Positions 35,734 to 48,959 of a stretch of 64,000 nucleotides of DNA are shown piece by piece. The stretch is from Cenococcum geophilum 1.58 (Eukaryota; Ascomycota; Dothideomycetes; Gloniales; Gloniaceae): contig KV748195.1 of NCBI GenBank assembly GCA_001692895.1, positions 1,984,001-2,048,000 of the forward strand, written 5' to 3'. A model generated the notes under the pieces. That model did not search any database. It had not been told where the DNA came from and saw only the letters and a program-made list of their open reading frames with translations. The translations under genes were made by a program, and so were the position numbers. The first letter of the stretch is position 1; each line of letters begins with the position of its first letter.

Positions 35734-37106
35734 CCTAGATATCTTAATATCTTATATAACTAAGAAATTTCTAGGGCGTTTTTATCCTTATATTCTTTTA
35801 GTAGCTTATTATCTTCGTTATACTAGCATTCTATCCACTTATCTAGATATTTTAGCGGTCTAGATTTATTAGGGTAACGGCTATAAAACTTTTAAAGCTT
35901 ATAGGGACTACCTATAAAGTTCTATATAGGGTACTAAGTAGGGTCTAGGTTATATCCTTTCCAACTAACACGATACTTTAACGTTCCCTTTATAAGTTTA
36001 TAGGCCAGCATTTCTTTAATTTCCTATTTATTATCGCCATTAACTTAAATTAGTAGGGGAGGTTTATTTGTTTATCCGGGCAGTAGGTTATTTATAGCTT
36101 TCCATAGCTTATTTAGTAAAAAGATAGAATAAACTTTAATTAAGTCTGGGAGCTTAACCTTATACAAGTTACCTACTTTGTTAAGAATCTTATACGGTTC
36201 TGCCATCTTATAGTCTAGCTTACAGCTAGGCCGTTCTATCTTCTAGTTCTTTATTATAATCTAGACTATATCGCCTATAGTAAAGTTAGGCTCGCGTCTA
36301 TGCTTATTCGCCTGCTGTTTTATTAATTTCTGGGCCTTTTTTAGGTTCGTATAGGCTACTTTCTAGGCTTCTTTTAAGCGCTTAGCGTACTGCTGGGCTT
36401 CCTTATAAGATAGTTTTTCGCGTATAGTCTGGGGCCCTTTTAGTCTTTCCCAGTTAAAGCTTATATAGGGTAGGTAACCTATTTCTAGTTAAATAGGGGC
36501 AAATCCGGTAGAGTCGTGGGGTAGGGTTGCTTAGGCGTAGTCTATTAAGGGTAATAGTTCGGCCTAGTTATCCTAGAAGTAGTTAATAAAAGGCCGGAGT
36601 CTCTAGTCTAAGTATTAATTTATAATCTCCATTTAACCGTCTATTTAGGGGTAATATACTATAAAAGGCTTTAGCTTAATGCCTAAGATCCGGGTAAACT
36701 TATTCTAAAAGGCTAATATAAACTACGGCTTGCGGTTAGATATAATAGTGTCTAGTAGTCCATAAATTCGGTAGACGTAGTAGATATACAGTTAGGCTAC
36801 CTCTTTAGCATTAATATTTTTATAATAGGGAATTAAAAACGGGCGCTTGCCGAAGCGGTTAATTAGAATTATAACTATATTATATCTGTTACAGTCTAGG
36901 GGTAGCTTATAAAAGTTTATAGAGATATATTACTAGGGGCGGTTAGGTATTAGAAGGGGTTTTAATAATCTTAGGGTCTTATCTCGTAGAATTATAGACC
37001 TATAGTAGTTATTGCAGTTCCGTATATAGCGGTTAATATCTATAATTATTCTAGGCTAGTAGTAGCGGTCGCCAATAATCCTACGGGTCTTATTTTTTCT
37101 AGAGTA

Positions 37107-37333
37107 TGTTAGCGACTTAGTTAATTAAGGCATGGGCACGGCAAAAGGGACGTGCAAGCCTATATAATTGGATTATTTATAAACGAGAATCTAAAGCTAG
37201 GGAAAGAAAAGGAGAAAAAAAGCAGCGCCGTTTAATATTTTATAAGATCTTTACGTCACGTAACCACAATATACGGCAATCTGTGGCAACTTGCCAGTGC
37301 GTAGTTCTGCCAAGTTCTGCTAGTGCTATAACA
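37107..37333 (-). repeat. 3' LTR of element 7 (left end)
   Basis: 227 bp from TGTTAGCGACTTAG to GTGCTATAACA. Has fewer 10-bp CAATCTGTGG words than element 6. Confidence 0.93.
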
Positions 37334-37349
37334 TTACCCCCCCTCTAAA

Positions 37350-37369
37350 AAAGCCTGCCCTTAGGCTTT
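37350..37369. repeat. Hairpin next to the polypurine tract of element 7
   Basis: Perfect 7-bp arms AAAGCCT and AGGCTTT around a 6-nt loop. Confidence 0.65.
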
Positions 37370-37409
37370 GCCGCTAAAAGTCTTAGTAAGAGAATCTAAC
37401 TAATTAAAC

Positions 37410-37432
37410 AACTTTAACCGCCGGTTAAAGTT
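37410..37432. repeat. 23-nt palindrome in the 3' region of element 7
   Basis: Perfect arms AACTTTAACC and GGTTAAAGTT around GCC. Confidence 0.8.
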
Positions 37433-37569
37433 CCTGGATATCTTAATACCTTATATAACTAAGAAATTTCTAGGGCGTTTTTGTCCTTATATTCTTCTAG
37501 TAGCTTATTATCTTTGTTATACCATTACTCTATCTACTTATTTAGGTATTTTAGCGGTCTAGGTTTATT

Positions 37570-40500
37570 AGGGTAACGGCTATAGAACTTCTAAAGCTTA
37601 TAGGAGCTACCTATAAAGTTCTATATAGGGTACTAAGTAAGGTCTGGGTTATATCCTTTCCAACTAATATAATACTTTAATATTCCCTTTACAAGTTTAT
37701 AGGCCAGTATTTCTTTAATTTCCTATTTATTATTGTTATTAACTTAAATTAGCAGGGAAGGTTCATTCTTTTATCTGGGTAGTAGGTTATTTATAGCTTT
37801 CTATAGCTTATCCGGTAAGAAAATAGGGTAAACTTTAATTAAGTCTAGGAGCTTAACCTTATACAAGTTGCCTACTTTATTAAGAATTTTATACGGTCCT
37901 GCTATCTTATAGTCCAGCTTATAGCTAGGCCGTTTTATCTTTTAGTTCTTTATCGTAACCTAGACTATATCGCCTATAGTAAAGTTAGGCTCGCGCCTAT
38001 ACTTATTCGCCTACTGTTTTATTAATTTCTAGGCCTTTTCTAGGTTTATACGGGCTACTTTCTAAGCTTCTTCTAAGCGCTTAGCGTACTGCTAGGCTTC
38101 CTTATAAGATAGTTTTTCGCGTATAGTCTAGGGCCCTTCTAGTCTTTCCCAGTTAAAGCTTATATAGGGTAGGTAGCCCATTTCTAGTTAAATAGGGGCA
38201 AATCCGGTAGAGTCGTAGGGTAGGGTCACTTGGGCGTAGTCCATTAAAGGTAACAGTTCGGCCTAGTTATTCTAGAAGTAGTTAATAAAAGGCCGGAGTC
38301 TCTAGTCCAAGTATTAATTTATAATCTCCGTTTAACCATCTATCTAGGGGTAATATGCCGTAAAAAGCTTTAGCTTAATACCTAGGATTTAGGTAAACTT
38401 ATTCCAAAAGGCTAATATAAACTACGGCCTATAGTCAGATATAATAGTATCTGGTAGTCCGTAAATTTGGTAAATATAGTAAATATACAGCCGGGCCGCC
38501 TCTTTAGCGTCGATATTTTTATAATAGGGGATTAAAAACAGGCGCTTGCTAAAGCAGTTAACTAGGATTATAACTATATCGTATCCGTTACGGTCTGGAG
38601 GTAGCTTATAAAAGTCTATAGAGATATATTGCTAGGGGTGGTCGGGTATTAGGAGGGGTTTTAATAGTCCTAGGGTCTTATCTCGTAAAATTGTGGACCT
38701 ATGGTAGTTATTGTAGTTCTATATATAGCGGTTAATATCTATAATTATTCTGGGCCAGTAGTAGCGGTCGCTAATAATCCTGTAGGTCTTATTTTTTCTA
38801 AAGTAGGCCGTAGAGACCTAGGCATGTGCTTCGGCAATAAGCCAAGTCCGTAAGTTCTGTTCCTCTGCTACTACTAGCCGTTTATAGTACTTAAGCAGTC
38901 CACTTTTAAGGGACTATAGGCTAGAAACGTTCTTTGCCTTTTCGCGGTACTCCTGTAGAGAAGAGGCCGTACGGTTTGCCTACAATAGTTCATTAATAAG
39001 GTCCAGTTCTATGGAGTTAATAGGGCATATCTCGGCATCTAAAGAGCCTATATTTAGTTCTGCCTATATTTAGGGGTTAAGGTGTTTTAGTTATAGTAGC
39101 GCTTAGGTCCGTAATAAGATCTTTACAGCTATTTGGTTATTTAGGTCCTATTTACGCCTTATAAAAGCGTCTACACGATTAGTAGCGCCTAGCCTATATA
39201 TAATTAGGAAGTTAAACTAAGATAGGGTATCTACCTAGCGCGCCTATCGGGCTATAAGGGCCTTTATTATTATAAAATATTCTAAGGCCTTATAATTAGA
39301 AACTACCTAGATAGACTTAGGGGTGCCTTCTAGTTAGGCTCGCCAGTGCTAAAAGCTAGAGATAATAGCNAGNATTTCTTTATCGTAAATNGGGTANTTT
39401 ANNTNAGNATCTACTATAGTCTTTAAATAGTAAGCAATAGGGTGCCATTCTCCGTCTATCTACTTTTAGGAGTAAACGCTAGCTATAACACCATTTAAGG
39501 CATTGGTTTCTAGCATTAAGGGCCGTTCTAGGTTAAAATAGGCGAGTAAGGGAGCAGAGACCAGTTGTTTCTTAAGCTTATTAAAGGCCTGCCTATATAC
39601 GGTGTTAAAGTAAAAGGGCCGGTCCTTATAGGTAAGTAGGCTTAGTAGCCGGGCCATTTTGCTATAGTCCTTAATAAAGCGTTAGTAGAAGTTACAGAAC
39701 CCTAAAAATAACTGCACCCCCTTTACGGTCCTTAGGGGTACCTATTAGTTAATTATAGCCGTCTTTTCTAGGTCTACCTTAATTCCATTTATACTAATAA
39801 TAAACCCTAGGTACTTTATACGCTTAACACTAAATTCTAACTTCTTAATATTAGCTTAGAGGCTAGCTTTCTAAAGCCGTTATAGGACTTTATAGATATG
39901 CTCTTTATATTCCAGTTTATTTTTGGAGTAGATTATAATATTATCTAGGTATACTATATAGAAGTTATTAAGGTAGTTAAATAGTACATTATTTATATAT
40001 CGTTGGTATGTGGCCGGTCCGTTAGTTAGTTCAAAAGGTAATACTTTACATTTATACGTTCCGTAACGGGTCCGAAACGTAATAAGGTTTTCTAATTTAG
40101 GGTTTATCCTAATTTGGTAAAAAGCCTAGCAGATATTAAGCTTTATAAAGATCTTAACTCTACTTATTTAGGCCAAAGTCTCATTAAGTAAAGGCAGTGG
40201 GTAGCGGTCTTTAAGGGTTAAATTATTAAGCTTATGGTAGTTAATACAGAAACAAAGTCCTTTATTTGGCTTTTTAGTAAAGAGAATAGGTAAGTTAAAA
40301 GGGGCTTAACTAGGCTTAATAAAGCCCTTATCTAGGTTATTAATAAGATACTACTTTATGGCCTATAATTTGGCGGTAGATTGCTATCGGAGGGGGCTAT
40401 AGCTAAGGGTAACCACTTTGTCCGGTTTAATTTTAATCTTATAGTCGTATGGTCGGTAAGGCAGAAGTATATTAGACGCTACTTTAGAGAAGGTATCTTT

Positions 40501-42640
40501 AAATTTCTAGTATTAACGGGGCAGTTTCTATTCTACTAGCTCTTTATCTATAAGCTCGCCTTTCTCTTAGGCTAGGGCTTCTTTCTTTTTAATTATTTAA
40601 TTAATTTTATATAAGCTAGTTATAAAGGTAACGGTATTAAGCTGAACCAGGTTTTAGTAGAATCCTATAGCGCTAATATAGTAGATATTAACTAGCGGGA
40701 GGTCTGTGGGTTTCTTTATAGATGTTTATTAGGCCGTATTTTGCAGTATAGGGTTTATAGTCTTCCTTAGCTTACGTTCTATTTTCCGTAAGTTGTCCTT
40801 CCGGTTTATTAGTTTAGTATATTATCTAATATCCCTAGCCTTTCTTTATGGCTGCGTAGGGCCTAAGTTCTCTATTAGGGACTTAGCTAGGCCACTACTA
40901 ACTTCCTAAGTGTTTAGTGCGGGTAATATAATATAGGCAGTCTAGGGGCGGTGTAGTATACAGATCCGTTATAGATTAAGCTATATATCCTTCTTAAAAG
41001 CCTAGTCCCTACGCGTTGTATTAGCCTAGTAAACGGTATTTATTTGCGGCCGTATAAGGTTTTCTATTATAATACTAATCTCTTTTATAAAGGAAGGCGT
41101 TAGGGGTATAGTTTTGGGCCAGATAAGCTGCCTATTCTATATATTAAGCTATAAGCCCAAATAGGCTAGCCATTTTCTTCTTAAGATTATATTATAGCTT
41201 CTAAGGTCTGTAATAAGGAAGGGGACGTTATACTACCTTCGTCCGTTAACGCGGAGGTAGATCCGTAAAATAGTTATAATAGGTAGTCCTATCTATCCGT
41301 TATAACCGCAAATAGGGACTAGTTTAGGCAGTTCTTTAAGGGGTATATTTAAAAAGTTAGCTAGTTTTACAGCGCACTTTATATTAATTAAGGTAAAGGT
41401 ATTTGCTCCTAAGTTAACTAAAGCAGAGGTTAAAATTTAATATCTATTATAAAATAAAGTATAAGGAATAGTGCAGCTTCTTCTACTAACTAGCTGACCT
41501 AAATTAATATATAATATATTGATCCCTTTTAACCCTAGAGAGAAATCTTCCTTTAGGGTTCCTCTTTTTCCGGCTCTATACTATCCTCCTAAATTAACAG
41601 GACCTTATTTATCTTTGCCTTTATTAGGCAGTTCCTTATAGGGTGGCCTATTTAACCGCATAAAAAGTAAGCTCCTTAATCGCTAAAGGCCTATATATAG
41701 GGGTCGCTATATATAGGCCGGGTGTACACTAAGCCCGTAGTAGGGGTAGCTGCGCGGCTAGCTGCCGGGTTAACTATAGGAGTTGCCAATTATATCGGGG
41801 CACTACGGGCCGTACTTATAGTACTTGCGGCCTGGTTTACAAGGTTTTTAGTTTTTAGCTAGTTAGCGCGTGCCTTAATTTAACGGAGGCCTTAGTTAAT
41901 AGCTAGGCAATAGTCTATAAGTTCCTTTAACGTCTATGCCGTAGTATAAGCTAGTAATATAGCCCGCTGTAGGTCTAGGGTAAGCTTGTTAAAGAGGTCT
42001 AGCAGTAAGTCTTCTTAGGGGATTTAGGCCTGTCCGGCTAGGTATAGAAAGCGGGTTTAAAAGGCCGAAAAGGTCTCCGTTATTTTTATATTTAGGCTTT
42101 TATAGCTAAGGCGGGCGTTTTATACTTTAAAAGGTCTTTATAAATAGAAGATAAGTATTTAATTATTTCTTCTTTAGAGATAAAGGGGTTTATTAAGTCT
42201 TTAGTGTATCGCGGGCGTAAATGCGTTTAGGTGTCTTCGCCAGTACGGCTAAAAATATAGGCCATTCTAGCTTGGGCATTAGGGAAGTAGTCTATATTAA
42301 CTTTAAGCTTATCCTGTAATTAAAGCTTCCAATTATTAAATATAGGGTTAGTTCTATTTGTAAGTAGTAGGGGATTTATAACCTTTACTAACCGCTTCGG
42401 TGCTGTATAGGTCTTAGTAAATCTACTAAGGCGCTAGGATAGGGCCTAAAGGACTATAGCAAGTCTTTAGTTATTTAATAATGACTTATTATTAGATATA
42501 GGGGTATCTCTAGCTTTAAGCAGCTCTCGCAGTTGTTTAATTTCGGTATTAATAGCCGCAAGCTCCGCCTAGGGGGTTAAAACGTTAATTATTTCTTTGT
42601 CTTAAGTATTTAAGGGTCCTATAGCTACTTTACCTACTAC
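37570..42640 (-). pseudogene. gag-pol of element 7 (RIP-inactivated)
   Basis: An uninterrupted 63-codon stretch (39657-39466) covers the RT-RNase H junction: QAFNKLKKQLVSAPLLAYF, then LMLETNALNGVIASVYS, where the family has LETDASDGV. The RT active-site line lies at 39962-39931 (YLDN). Elsewhere stops at Gln and Trp codons inactivate the polyprotein. Confidence 0.87.
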
Positions 42641-42863
42641 TATGGTTCGTGGTATAGTGGTAAGGGTATTAGGTAATTCCGGGTAATTTCTTTAGGGGTT
42701 CTAGTCTATGTGTGTCTTATAGGTCCTTTCCTTAGGGTTTTATTCTTTTCTTTTAGGTCCTGTCCTTATAGTCCTAGTAATGTCCTTAAGGTCCTATTTT
42801 ATATTCTTATAGATATATTTAAGTTCCTTCTTAGGAAGAAAGAGTAGAGTAAGCTTTAGATAA

Positions 42864-43090
42864 TATTAGCGACTTAGTTAATTAAGGCATAGGTACGGCA
42901 AAAGGGACGCGCGAGCCTATACAATTGGATTGTCTATAAACGAGAATTTAAAGCTAGGGAAAGGAAAGGAGAAGAAGAGCAGCGCCGTTCGATATTTTAT
43001 AAGATCTTCGCGTCACGTGACCGCAATATGCGGCAATCTGTGGCAACTTGCCAGTGCGTAGTTCTACTAAGTTCTGCTAGTACCGTAATA
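42864..43090 (-). repeat. 5' LTR of element 7 (right end)
   Basis: 227 bp from TATTAGCGACTTAG to AGTACCGTAATA, followed by GAGTA. Confidence 0.93.
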
Positions 43091-46000
43091 GAGTAGGCCG
43101 TAGAGACCTAGGTATATGCTTCGGTAATAAGCCAAGTCTATAAGTTCTGTTCCTTTGCTACCACTAGCCGTTCGCGGTGCTTAAGTAATCCACTTTTAAG
43201 GGACTATAGGCTAGAAACGTTCTTTGCCTTTTCGCGATACTCCTATAGAGAAGGGGCTATGCGGTTTACTTATAGTAGTTTATTAATAAGGTCTAGTTCT
43301 ATAAAGTTAATAGGGTATATCTCGGTATCTAAAGAGTCTATATTTAGTTTTGCCTATATTTAGGAGTTAAGGTGCTCTAGTTATAGTAGCGCTTAGGTCT
43401 ATAATAAGATCTTTACGGTTATCTAGTTATTTATATCCTATTTACGCCTTATAAAAGCGTCTGCACGGTTAGTAGCGCCTAGCCTATATATAATTAGGAA
43501 GTTAAACTAAGATAGGGTGTCCGCCTAGCGCGCCTATTAGGCTATAAGGGCCTTTATTATTATAAAATATTCTAAGGCCTTATAATCGGAAACTACCTAA
43601 ATAGACTTAGGGGTGCCTTCTAGTTAGGCTCGCCAGTGCTAAAAGCTAGAGATAATAGCTAGCATTTCTTTATCGTAAATCGGGTAGTTTAGCTTAGCAT
43701 CTACTATAGTCTTTAAATAGTAAGTAATAGGGTGCCATTCTCCGTTTATTTACTTTTGGGAGTAAACGCCAGCTATAACACTATCTAAGGCATCGGTTTT
43801 TAGCATTAATGGCCGTTTTAGGTTAAAGTAGGTAAGTAAGGGAGCAGAGACCAGTTATTTCTTAAGCTCGTTAAAGGCCTGCCTATATACAGTATTAAAG
43901 TAAAAGGGTTAGTCCTTATAGGTAAGTAGGCTTAGTAGCTGGGTAATCCTACTATAGTTTTTAATAAAGCGTTAGTAGAAGTTATAGAACCCTAAGAATA
44001 ACTACACCCCCTTTACGGTCCTTGGGGGTACCTATTAGTTAATTATAGCCATCTTTTTTAGGTCTGCCTTAATCCCGTTTATACTAATAATAAACCTTAA
44101 GTACTTTATACGCTTAACACTAAATTCTAACTTTTTAATATTAGCTTAGAGGCCAGCTTCCTAAAGCCGTTATAGGACTTTATAAATATGCTCTTTATAT
44201 TCTAGTTCGTTTTTAGAGTAGATTATAATATTATCTAGGTATACTATATAGAAGTCGTTAAGGTAGTTAAATAGTACGTTATTTATATATCGTTAGTATA
44301 TAGCCAGTCCGTTAGTTAGTCTAAAAGGTAATATTTTATATTTATACGTTCCGTAATAGGTCCGAAATATAATAAGGTCTTCTAATTTAGGGTTTATCCT
44401 AATTCGGTAAAAAGCCTAGCGGATATTAAGCTTTATAAAGATCTTAGCTCTAATTATTCAGGCTAAAGTCTTATTAAGTAAAGGCAGTAGGTAGCGGTCT
44501 TTAAGGGTTAAATTATTAAGCTTACGGTAGTTAATACAGAAACGAAGTCCTCTATTTAGCTTTTTAGTAAAGAGAATAGGTAAGTTAAAAGGGGCTTAAC
44601 TAGGCTTAATAAAGCCCTTATCCAGGTTATTAATAAGATACTGCTTTATAGCCTGTAATTCGGCAGTAGATTACTATTAGAGGGGGCTATAGCTAAGGGT
44701 AACTACCTTATCTGGCTTAATTTTAATCTTATAGTTATACGGTTAGTAAGGCGGGAGTATATTAAACGCTACTTTAGAAAAGGTGTTTTTAAATTTCTAG
44801 TATTAACGGGGCAGTTTTTATTCTACTAGCTCCTTATCTATAAGCTCGCCTTTCTCTTAGGCTAGGGCTTCTTTCTTTTTAATTATTTAATTAATTTNNT
44901 ATAAGCTAGTTATAAAGGNAANNGTATTANGCTNAACTAGGTTNTAGTAGAATCCTATAGCGCTAATATAGCAGATATTAACTAGCGGGAGGTCTATAGG
45001 TTTCTTTATAGATATTCGTCAGGCCGTATTTTACGGTATAGGGTTTATAGTCTTCCTTAGCTTATATTCCATTTTTTATAAGTTGTCTTTTTAGTCTATT
45101 AGTTTAGTGTATTATCTAATATCCCTAGCCTTTCTTTGTGGCTACGTAGGGCCTAAGTTTTCTATTAAGGACTTAGCTAGGCTACTACCGACTTCCTAAG
45201 TCTCTAGTGCGGGTAATATAATATAAGCAGTCTAGGGGCGGTGTAGTATACGGATCCGTTACGGATTAAGCTATATATCCTTCTTAAAAGCCTAGTCCCT
45301 ACGCGTTATATTAGCCTAGTAAATAGTGTTTATCTACGGCCGTATAAGGTTTTCTATTATAATACTAATCTTTTTTATAAAGGAAGGCGTTAGGGGTATA
45401 GTTTTAGGCTAGATAAGCTGCCTATTCTATATATTAAGCTATAAGCCTAAATAGGCTAGCCATTTTCTCCTTAAGATTATATTATGGCTTCTAAGGTCCG
45501 TAATAAGGAAGGGGATGTTATACTACCTTTATCCGTTAACGCGGAGGTAAATCCGCAAGATAGTTATAATAGGTGGTTCTATTTATCCGTTATAACCGCG
45601 AATAGGAACTAGTTTAGGCAGTTCTTTAAGGGGTATATTTAAAAAGTCTACTAGTTTTACAGCGCACTTTATGTTAATTAAGGTAAAGGTATTTACTCCT
45701 AAGTTAGCTAAAGCAGAGGTTAAAACTTAATATCTATTACGAAATAAAGTATAAGGGATAGTGTAGCTTCTTCTACTAACTAGCTAACCTAGATTAATAT
45801 ATAACATATTAATTCCTTTTAACCCTAGAGAGGAGTCTTCCTCTAAGGTTCCTCTTTTTCTAGCTCCGTACTATCCTTCTAAATTAATAGGACCTTATTT
45901 ATCTTTACCTTTATTAGGTAGTTCCTTATAGGGTAGCCTATTTAACTATATAAGAAGTAAGCTTCTTAATCGCTAAGGGCCTATATATAGGGGTCGCTAT

Positions 46001-47154
46001 ATATAGGCCGGGTGTATACTAGGCCCGTAGTAGGGGTAGCTGCGCGGCTAGCTGTTAGGTTAATTATAGAAGTTACTAATTATACTAGGGCACTATAGGC
46101 TGTACTTATAGTACTTACGGCCTTGTTTACAAGGTTTCTAGTTTTTAGCTAGTTAGCGCGTGCCTTAATTTAACAGAGGCCTTAGTTAATAGCTAGGCAA
46201 TAATCCATAAGTTCCTTTAATATTTATACTGTAGTATAAGCTAGTAATACGGCCCGCTATAGGTCTAGGGTAAGCTTATTAAAGAGGTCTAGCAGCAGGT
46301 CTTTCTAGGGGATTTAGGCCTCTCCTACTAGGTATAGCAAGTGGGTTTAGAAGGCTAAAAAGGTCTCCATTATTTTTATATTTAGGCTTTTATAGCTAAG
46401 GCGGGCGTTTTATATTTTAAACGTGTCTTTATAAATAAAAGATAAGTATTTAATTATTTCTTCTTTAGAGATAAAGAGGTCTGCTAAGTCTTTGGTATAT
46501 TACGGGCGTAAATACGTTTAGGCATCTCTACTAGTACGGCCGAAAACATAAGCCATTCTAGCTTAGGCGTTAGGAAAGTAGTCTACATTAACTTTAAGCT
46601 TATTCTATAATTAAAGCTTCTAATTATTAAATATAGGGTTAGTTCCGTCTATAAGTAGTAGGGGATCCGCAACCTTTACTAACTACTTTAGTACTATATA
46701 GGCCTTAGTAGATCTACTAAGGCGCTAGAATAGGGCCTAAAGGACTATAGTAAGTCTTTAGTTATCTAATAATAACTTATTATTAGATATAGGGGTATCT
46801 CTAGCTTTAAGCAGCTCTTGTAGTTGTTTAATTTTAGTATTAGCAGCCACAAGCTCCGCCTAGGGGGTTAAAACGTTAATTATTTCTTTATCTAAAGTAT
46901 TTAAGGGTCCTATAGCTACTTTACCTACTGCTATAGTTCGTGGCATAGTAGTAGGGGTGTTGGGTAATTTTGGGTAATTTCTTTAGGGGTTCTGGTCTAT
47001 GCGTATCTTATAGGTTCTTTCCTTAAGGTTCTATTCTTTTCTTTTAGGTTCTGTCCTTATAGTCCTAGTAATGTCCTTAGGGTCCTATTCTATGTTCTTG
47101 TAGATATATTTAAGTTCCTTCTTAGGAAGAAAGAGTAGAGTAAGCTTTAGATAA

Positions 47155-47391
47155 TGTTAGTAACTTAGTTAATTAAAATATAAGTACGGCAAAAAGGTCG
47201 CGCAAGCCTATACGATTAGATTATCTATAAACGAGAATCTAAAGCTAGGGAAAGGAAAGAAGAAGAAGAGTAGCGCCGTTTAGTATTTTATAAGATCTTC
47301 GCGTTATATAATCGCAATATACGGCAATTTGTAGCAATCTGTGGCAATCTGTGGCAATTTGCCGGTGCGAAGTTCTGCCAGTGCCGTAACA
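47155..47391 (-). repeat. 5' LTR of element 6 (right end)
   Basis: 237 bp from TGTTAGTAACTTAG to GTGCCGTAACA, followed by TTTAT. Confidence 0.92.
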
Positions 47392-48759
47392 TTTATAATA
47401 ACTCTATAAAGTTGTTAACTTATTTTTTATAAAAGTGACTAAGTCTTTTAATTAAGTATATACTTATTATAAAGGCCTTAAGCTACTTAATTATATTATA
47501 AGGCTTCTTTAGGGTCGTTATAATATTAAATTACTTACTATTAGCTTTTTTAAAGCTTAATCCTATTATTAAAACCCTATTTTTAACCTAAAAAGATTTA
47601 TAGCCTTTATATAGATTTTATAAGTAAATACTAAAGATATACTAGCTAAAATTGATTGTTTTTGTTATAAGGCCTTATTTTAGGTATTATAGTAATACTT
47701 AATAAAATAATACTTTATAATTAGACCTATATAGTTAAGATATATATACTTTATAATTGACTAAAAATATCTTAACTTAATAGTGGAGGAATAAAATAGA
47801 TTTAAGGGTTATAATATTAAATAAAGTAACTAAAAATAAGCCATATATGATATATCTTATATTTTAATAAAAATCTAACTATATCATGGCCTATCTAGCT
47901 ATTAGGGAAATATAATTAAGCTTTATTATTAAATAATTTATTTTTTAGTATAAAAACAATAACAATTAGCCTAAATATAATATAATTAGCCATTTAACTA
48001 TTCTTTTACGTTATATATATTGAATAAAGTACTTTACTTTAGTATACTTATATTAATTAAGGGTATATTCCTTTAAAATAAATTCTTTCGCTAAGGGTAA
48101 ATATTGTCTTTATAATAAATACCTATTTATAATTATTAAGTAACTTTATAAATAACTTTTTTAAAGATATATCCTATAGTAATTAAATTTATATATATGC
48201 TTAATATAGCTCTAAATTTGTCTAAATTTGAGGTGTTTTTTTGCCTATATATTAACCTTTTTTACACCCTTTTATAAAGGCTATAAAACTTTTAAATTTA
48301 CTTTAGTTATACCCTATTAATTTATATACCTTCTATTAATTAGGTATATATAAATTTTATATAAAGATTTTATTTAAAGTAGCTAATTACGTATATTTTA
48401 CTAAGGGGCTTAGTATTACTACCTTAACCAAAGACCTAACCTATTTTTTTTTTATAATTACGTATATAATGTGAATGTTTTTAATAAATCCTATTTAAGT
48501 ACCCAATTAGTAAGGAAGGCTTACTATATAGGAGTTAATTGCTATTCGCATTGGTGTATAAATTGTTGTAATAGCCTACTATTTAATTGGTCGCTTAAAA
48601 TTGATAAAGGAATACCGTATATAAGTATAGCTTTTCGCGCATACTTATAAACACCAGATTTGAAATCTACGATGGCCATTTATAAGTTCTGCTTATTTTT
48701 GTCCATATTAATCGATTTGTTGTGGAGAAAATAGGTTGACAAATTGGTAGTTTGATTTT

Positions 48760-48808
48760 GGTTGGGTCGCCGAGTTCGGGGGGTCGCCGAGTTCTAGGGG
48801 TCCGAGCT
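48760..48808 (-). repeat. Right terminal inverted repeat of the Fot1-like transposon
   Basis: Reverse complement starts AGCTCGGACCCCTAGAACTC. The word GGGTCGCCGAGTTC occurs twice in tandem on the plus strand, so the TIR itself has a subterminal duplication. Confidence 0.85.
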
Positions 48809-48810
48809 TA

Positions 48811-48959
48811 TAAGGGATATAAGTAGATATACCTCTTTTTAAAAAATTTAATCTAGTTTTAACTTATAAGTAGCTAAAGGTGTAAAAAGAGTTAAATTAA
48901 CTTTAGAATCTATAATTTATATAAAATAAAGGAAAGGGTTTAGAAATTTTAATTAAGTA
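48811..48959. other. AT-rich spacer between the transposon and the gene island
   Basis: RIP-like composition. No gene, repeat or signal recognised. Confidence 0.6.

Larger units (their letters stand above)
37107..43090 (-). mobile_element. Ty3/gypsy chromovirus, element 7, nested in element 6
   Basis: 5984 bp with two 227 bp LTRs and the target duplication GAGTA (37102-37106 and 43091-43095). Very similar in content to element 6 (same subfamily). Minus-strand order: gag about 42640-41640, protease about 41420-41330, RT about 40420-39660, RNase H about 39560-39200, integrase about 38900-37850, chromodomain about 37760-37570. Several ambiguous bases at 39370-39408. Confidence 0.93.
35880..46950 (-). 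pseudogene. gag-pol of element 6 (RIP-inactivated, split by element 7)
   Basis: The RT active-site line reads YIVYLDNIII on the minus strand at 44251-44221. Integrase is contiguous again when element 7 and one GAGTA are removed (37101 to 43096). Chromodomain at about 36060-35880 ends in a FYSRYPNK-like segment. Stops at Gln and Trp codons throughout. Confidence 0.85.
35396..47391 (-). mobile_element. Ty3/gypsy chromovirus, element 6, containing element 7
   Basis: Two 237 bp LTRs with the target duplication TTTAT (35391-35395 and 47392-47396). Minus-strand order from the right: gag about 46950-45940, knuckle about 45990-45936, protease about 45730-45640, RT about 44700-43950, RNase H about 43850-43500, integrase 43300-43096 then 37101-36100, chromodomain about 36060-35880. 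Element 7 splits the integrase. Native length about 6.0 kb. Ambiguous bases near 44898-44944. Confidence 0.92.
35120..48706 (-). pseudogene. Fot1/pogo transposase, RIP-damaged and interrupted
   Basis: Starts at ATG 48706. The N-terminus reads as a psq-type helix-turn-helix: VDFKSGVYKYARKAILIYGI, then PLSILSDQLNSR, then LLQQFIHQCE and QLTPI, followed by AFLTNWVLK. This matches the DNA-binding start of Fot1 transposases. Reading frames shift further on and the DDE core near 48000-47600 is badly degraded. The C-terminal part resumes left of element 6 (35395-35120) as a basic, Lys-rich tail. Estimated coding length about 530 codons, close to Fot1. Confidence 0.75.
35036..48808 (-). mobile_element. 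Fot1/pogo-type DNA transposon interrupted by elements 6 and 7
   Basis: Terminal inverted repeats at 35036-35084 and 48760-48808 are flanked by TA on both sides (34-35 of the 35001 block and 48809-48810), the target duplication of the Tc1/mariner-pogo superfamily. Without element 6 (35396-47391 plus one TTTAT) the transposon is about 1.77 kb, the usual Fot1 size. The transposase is on the minus strand. Confidence 0.85.
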
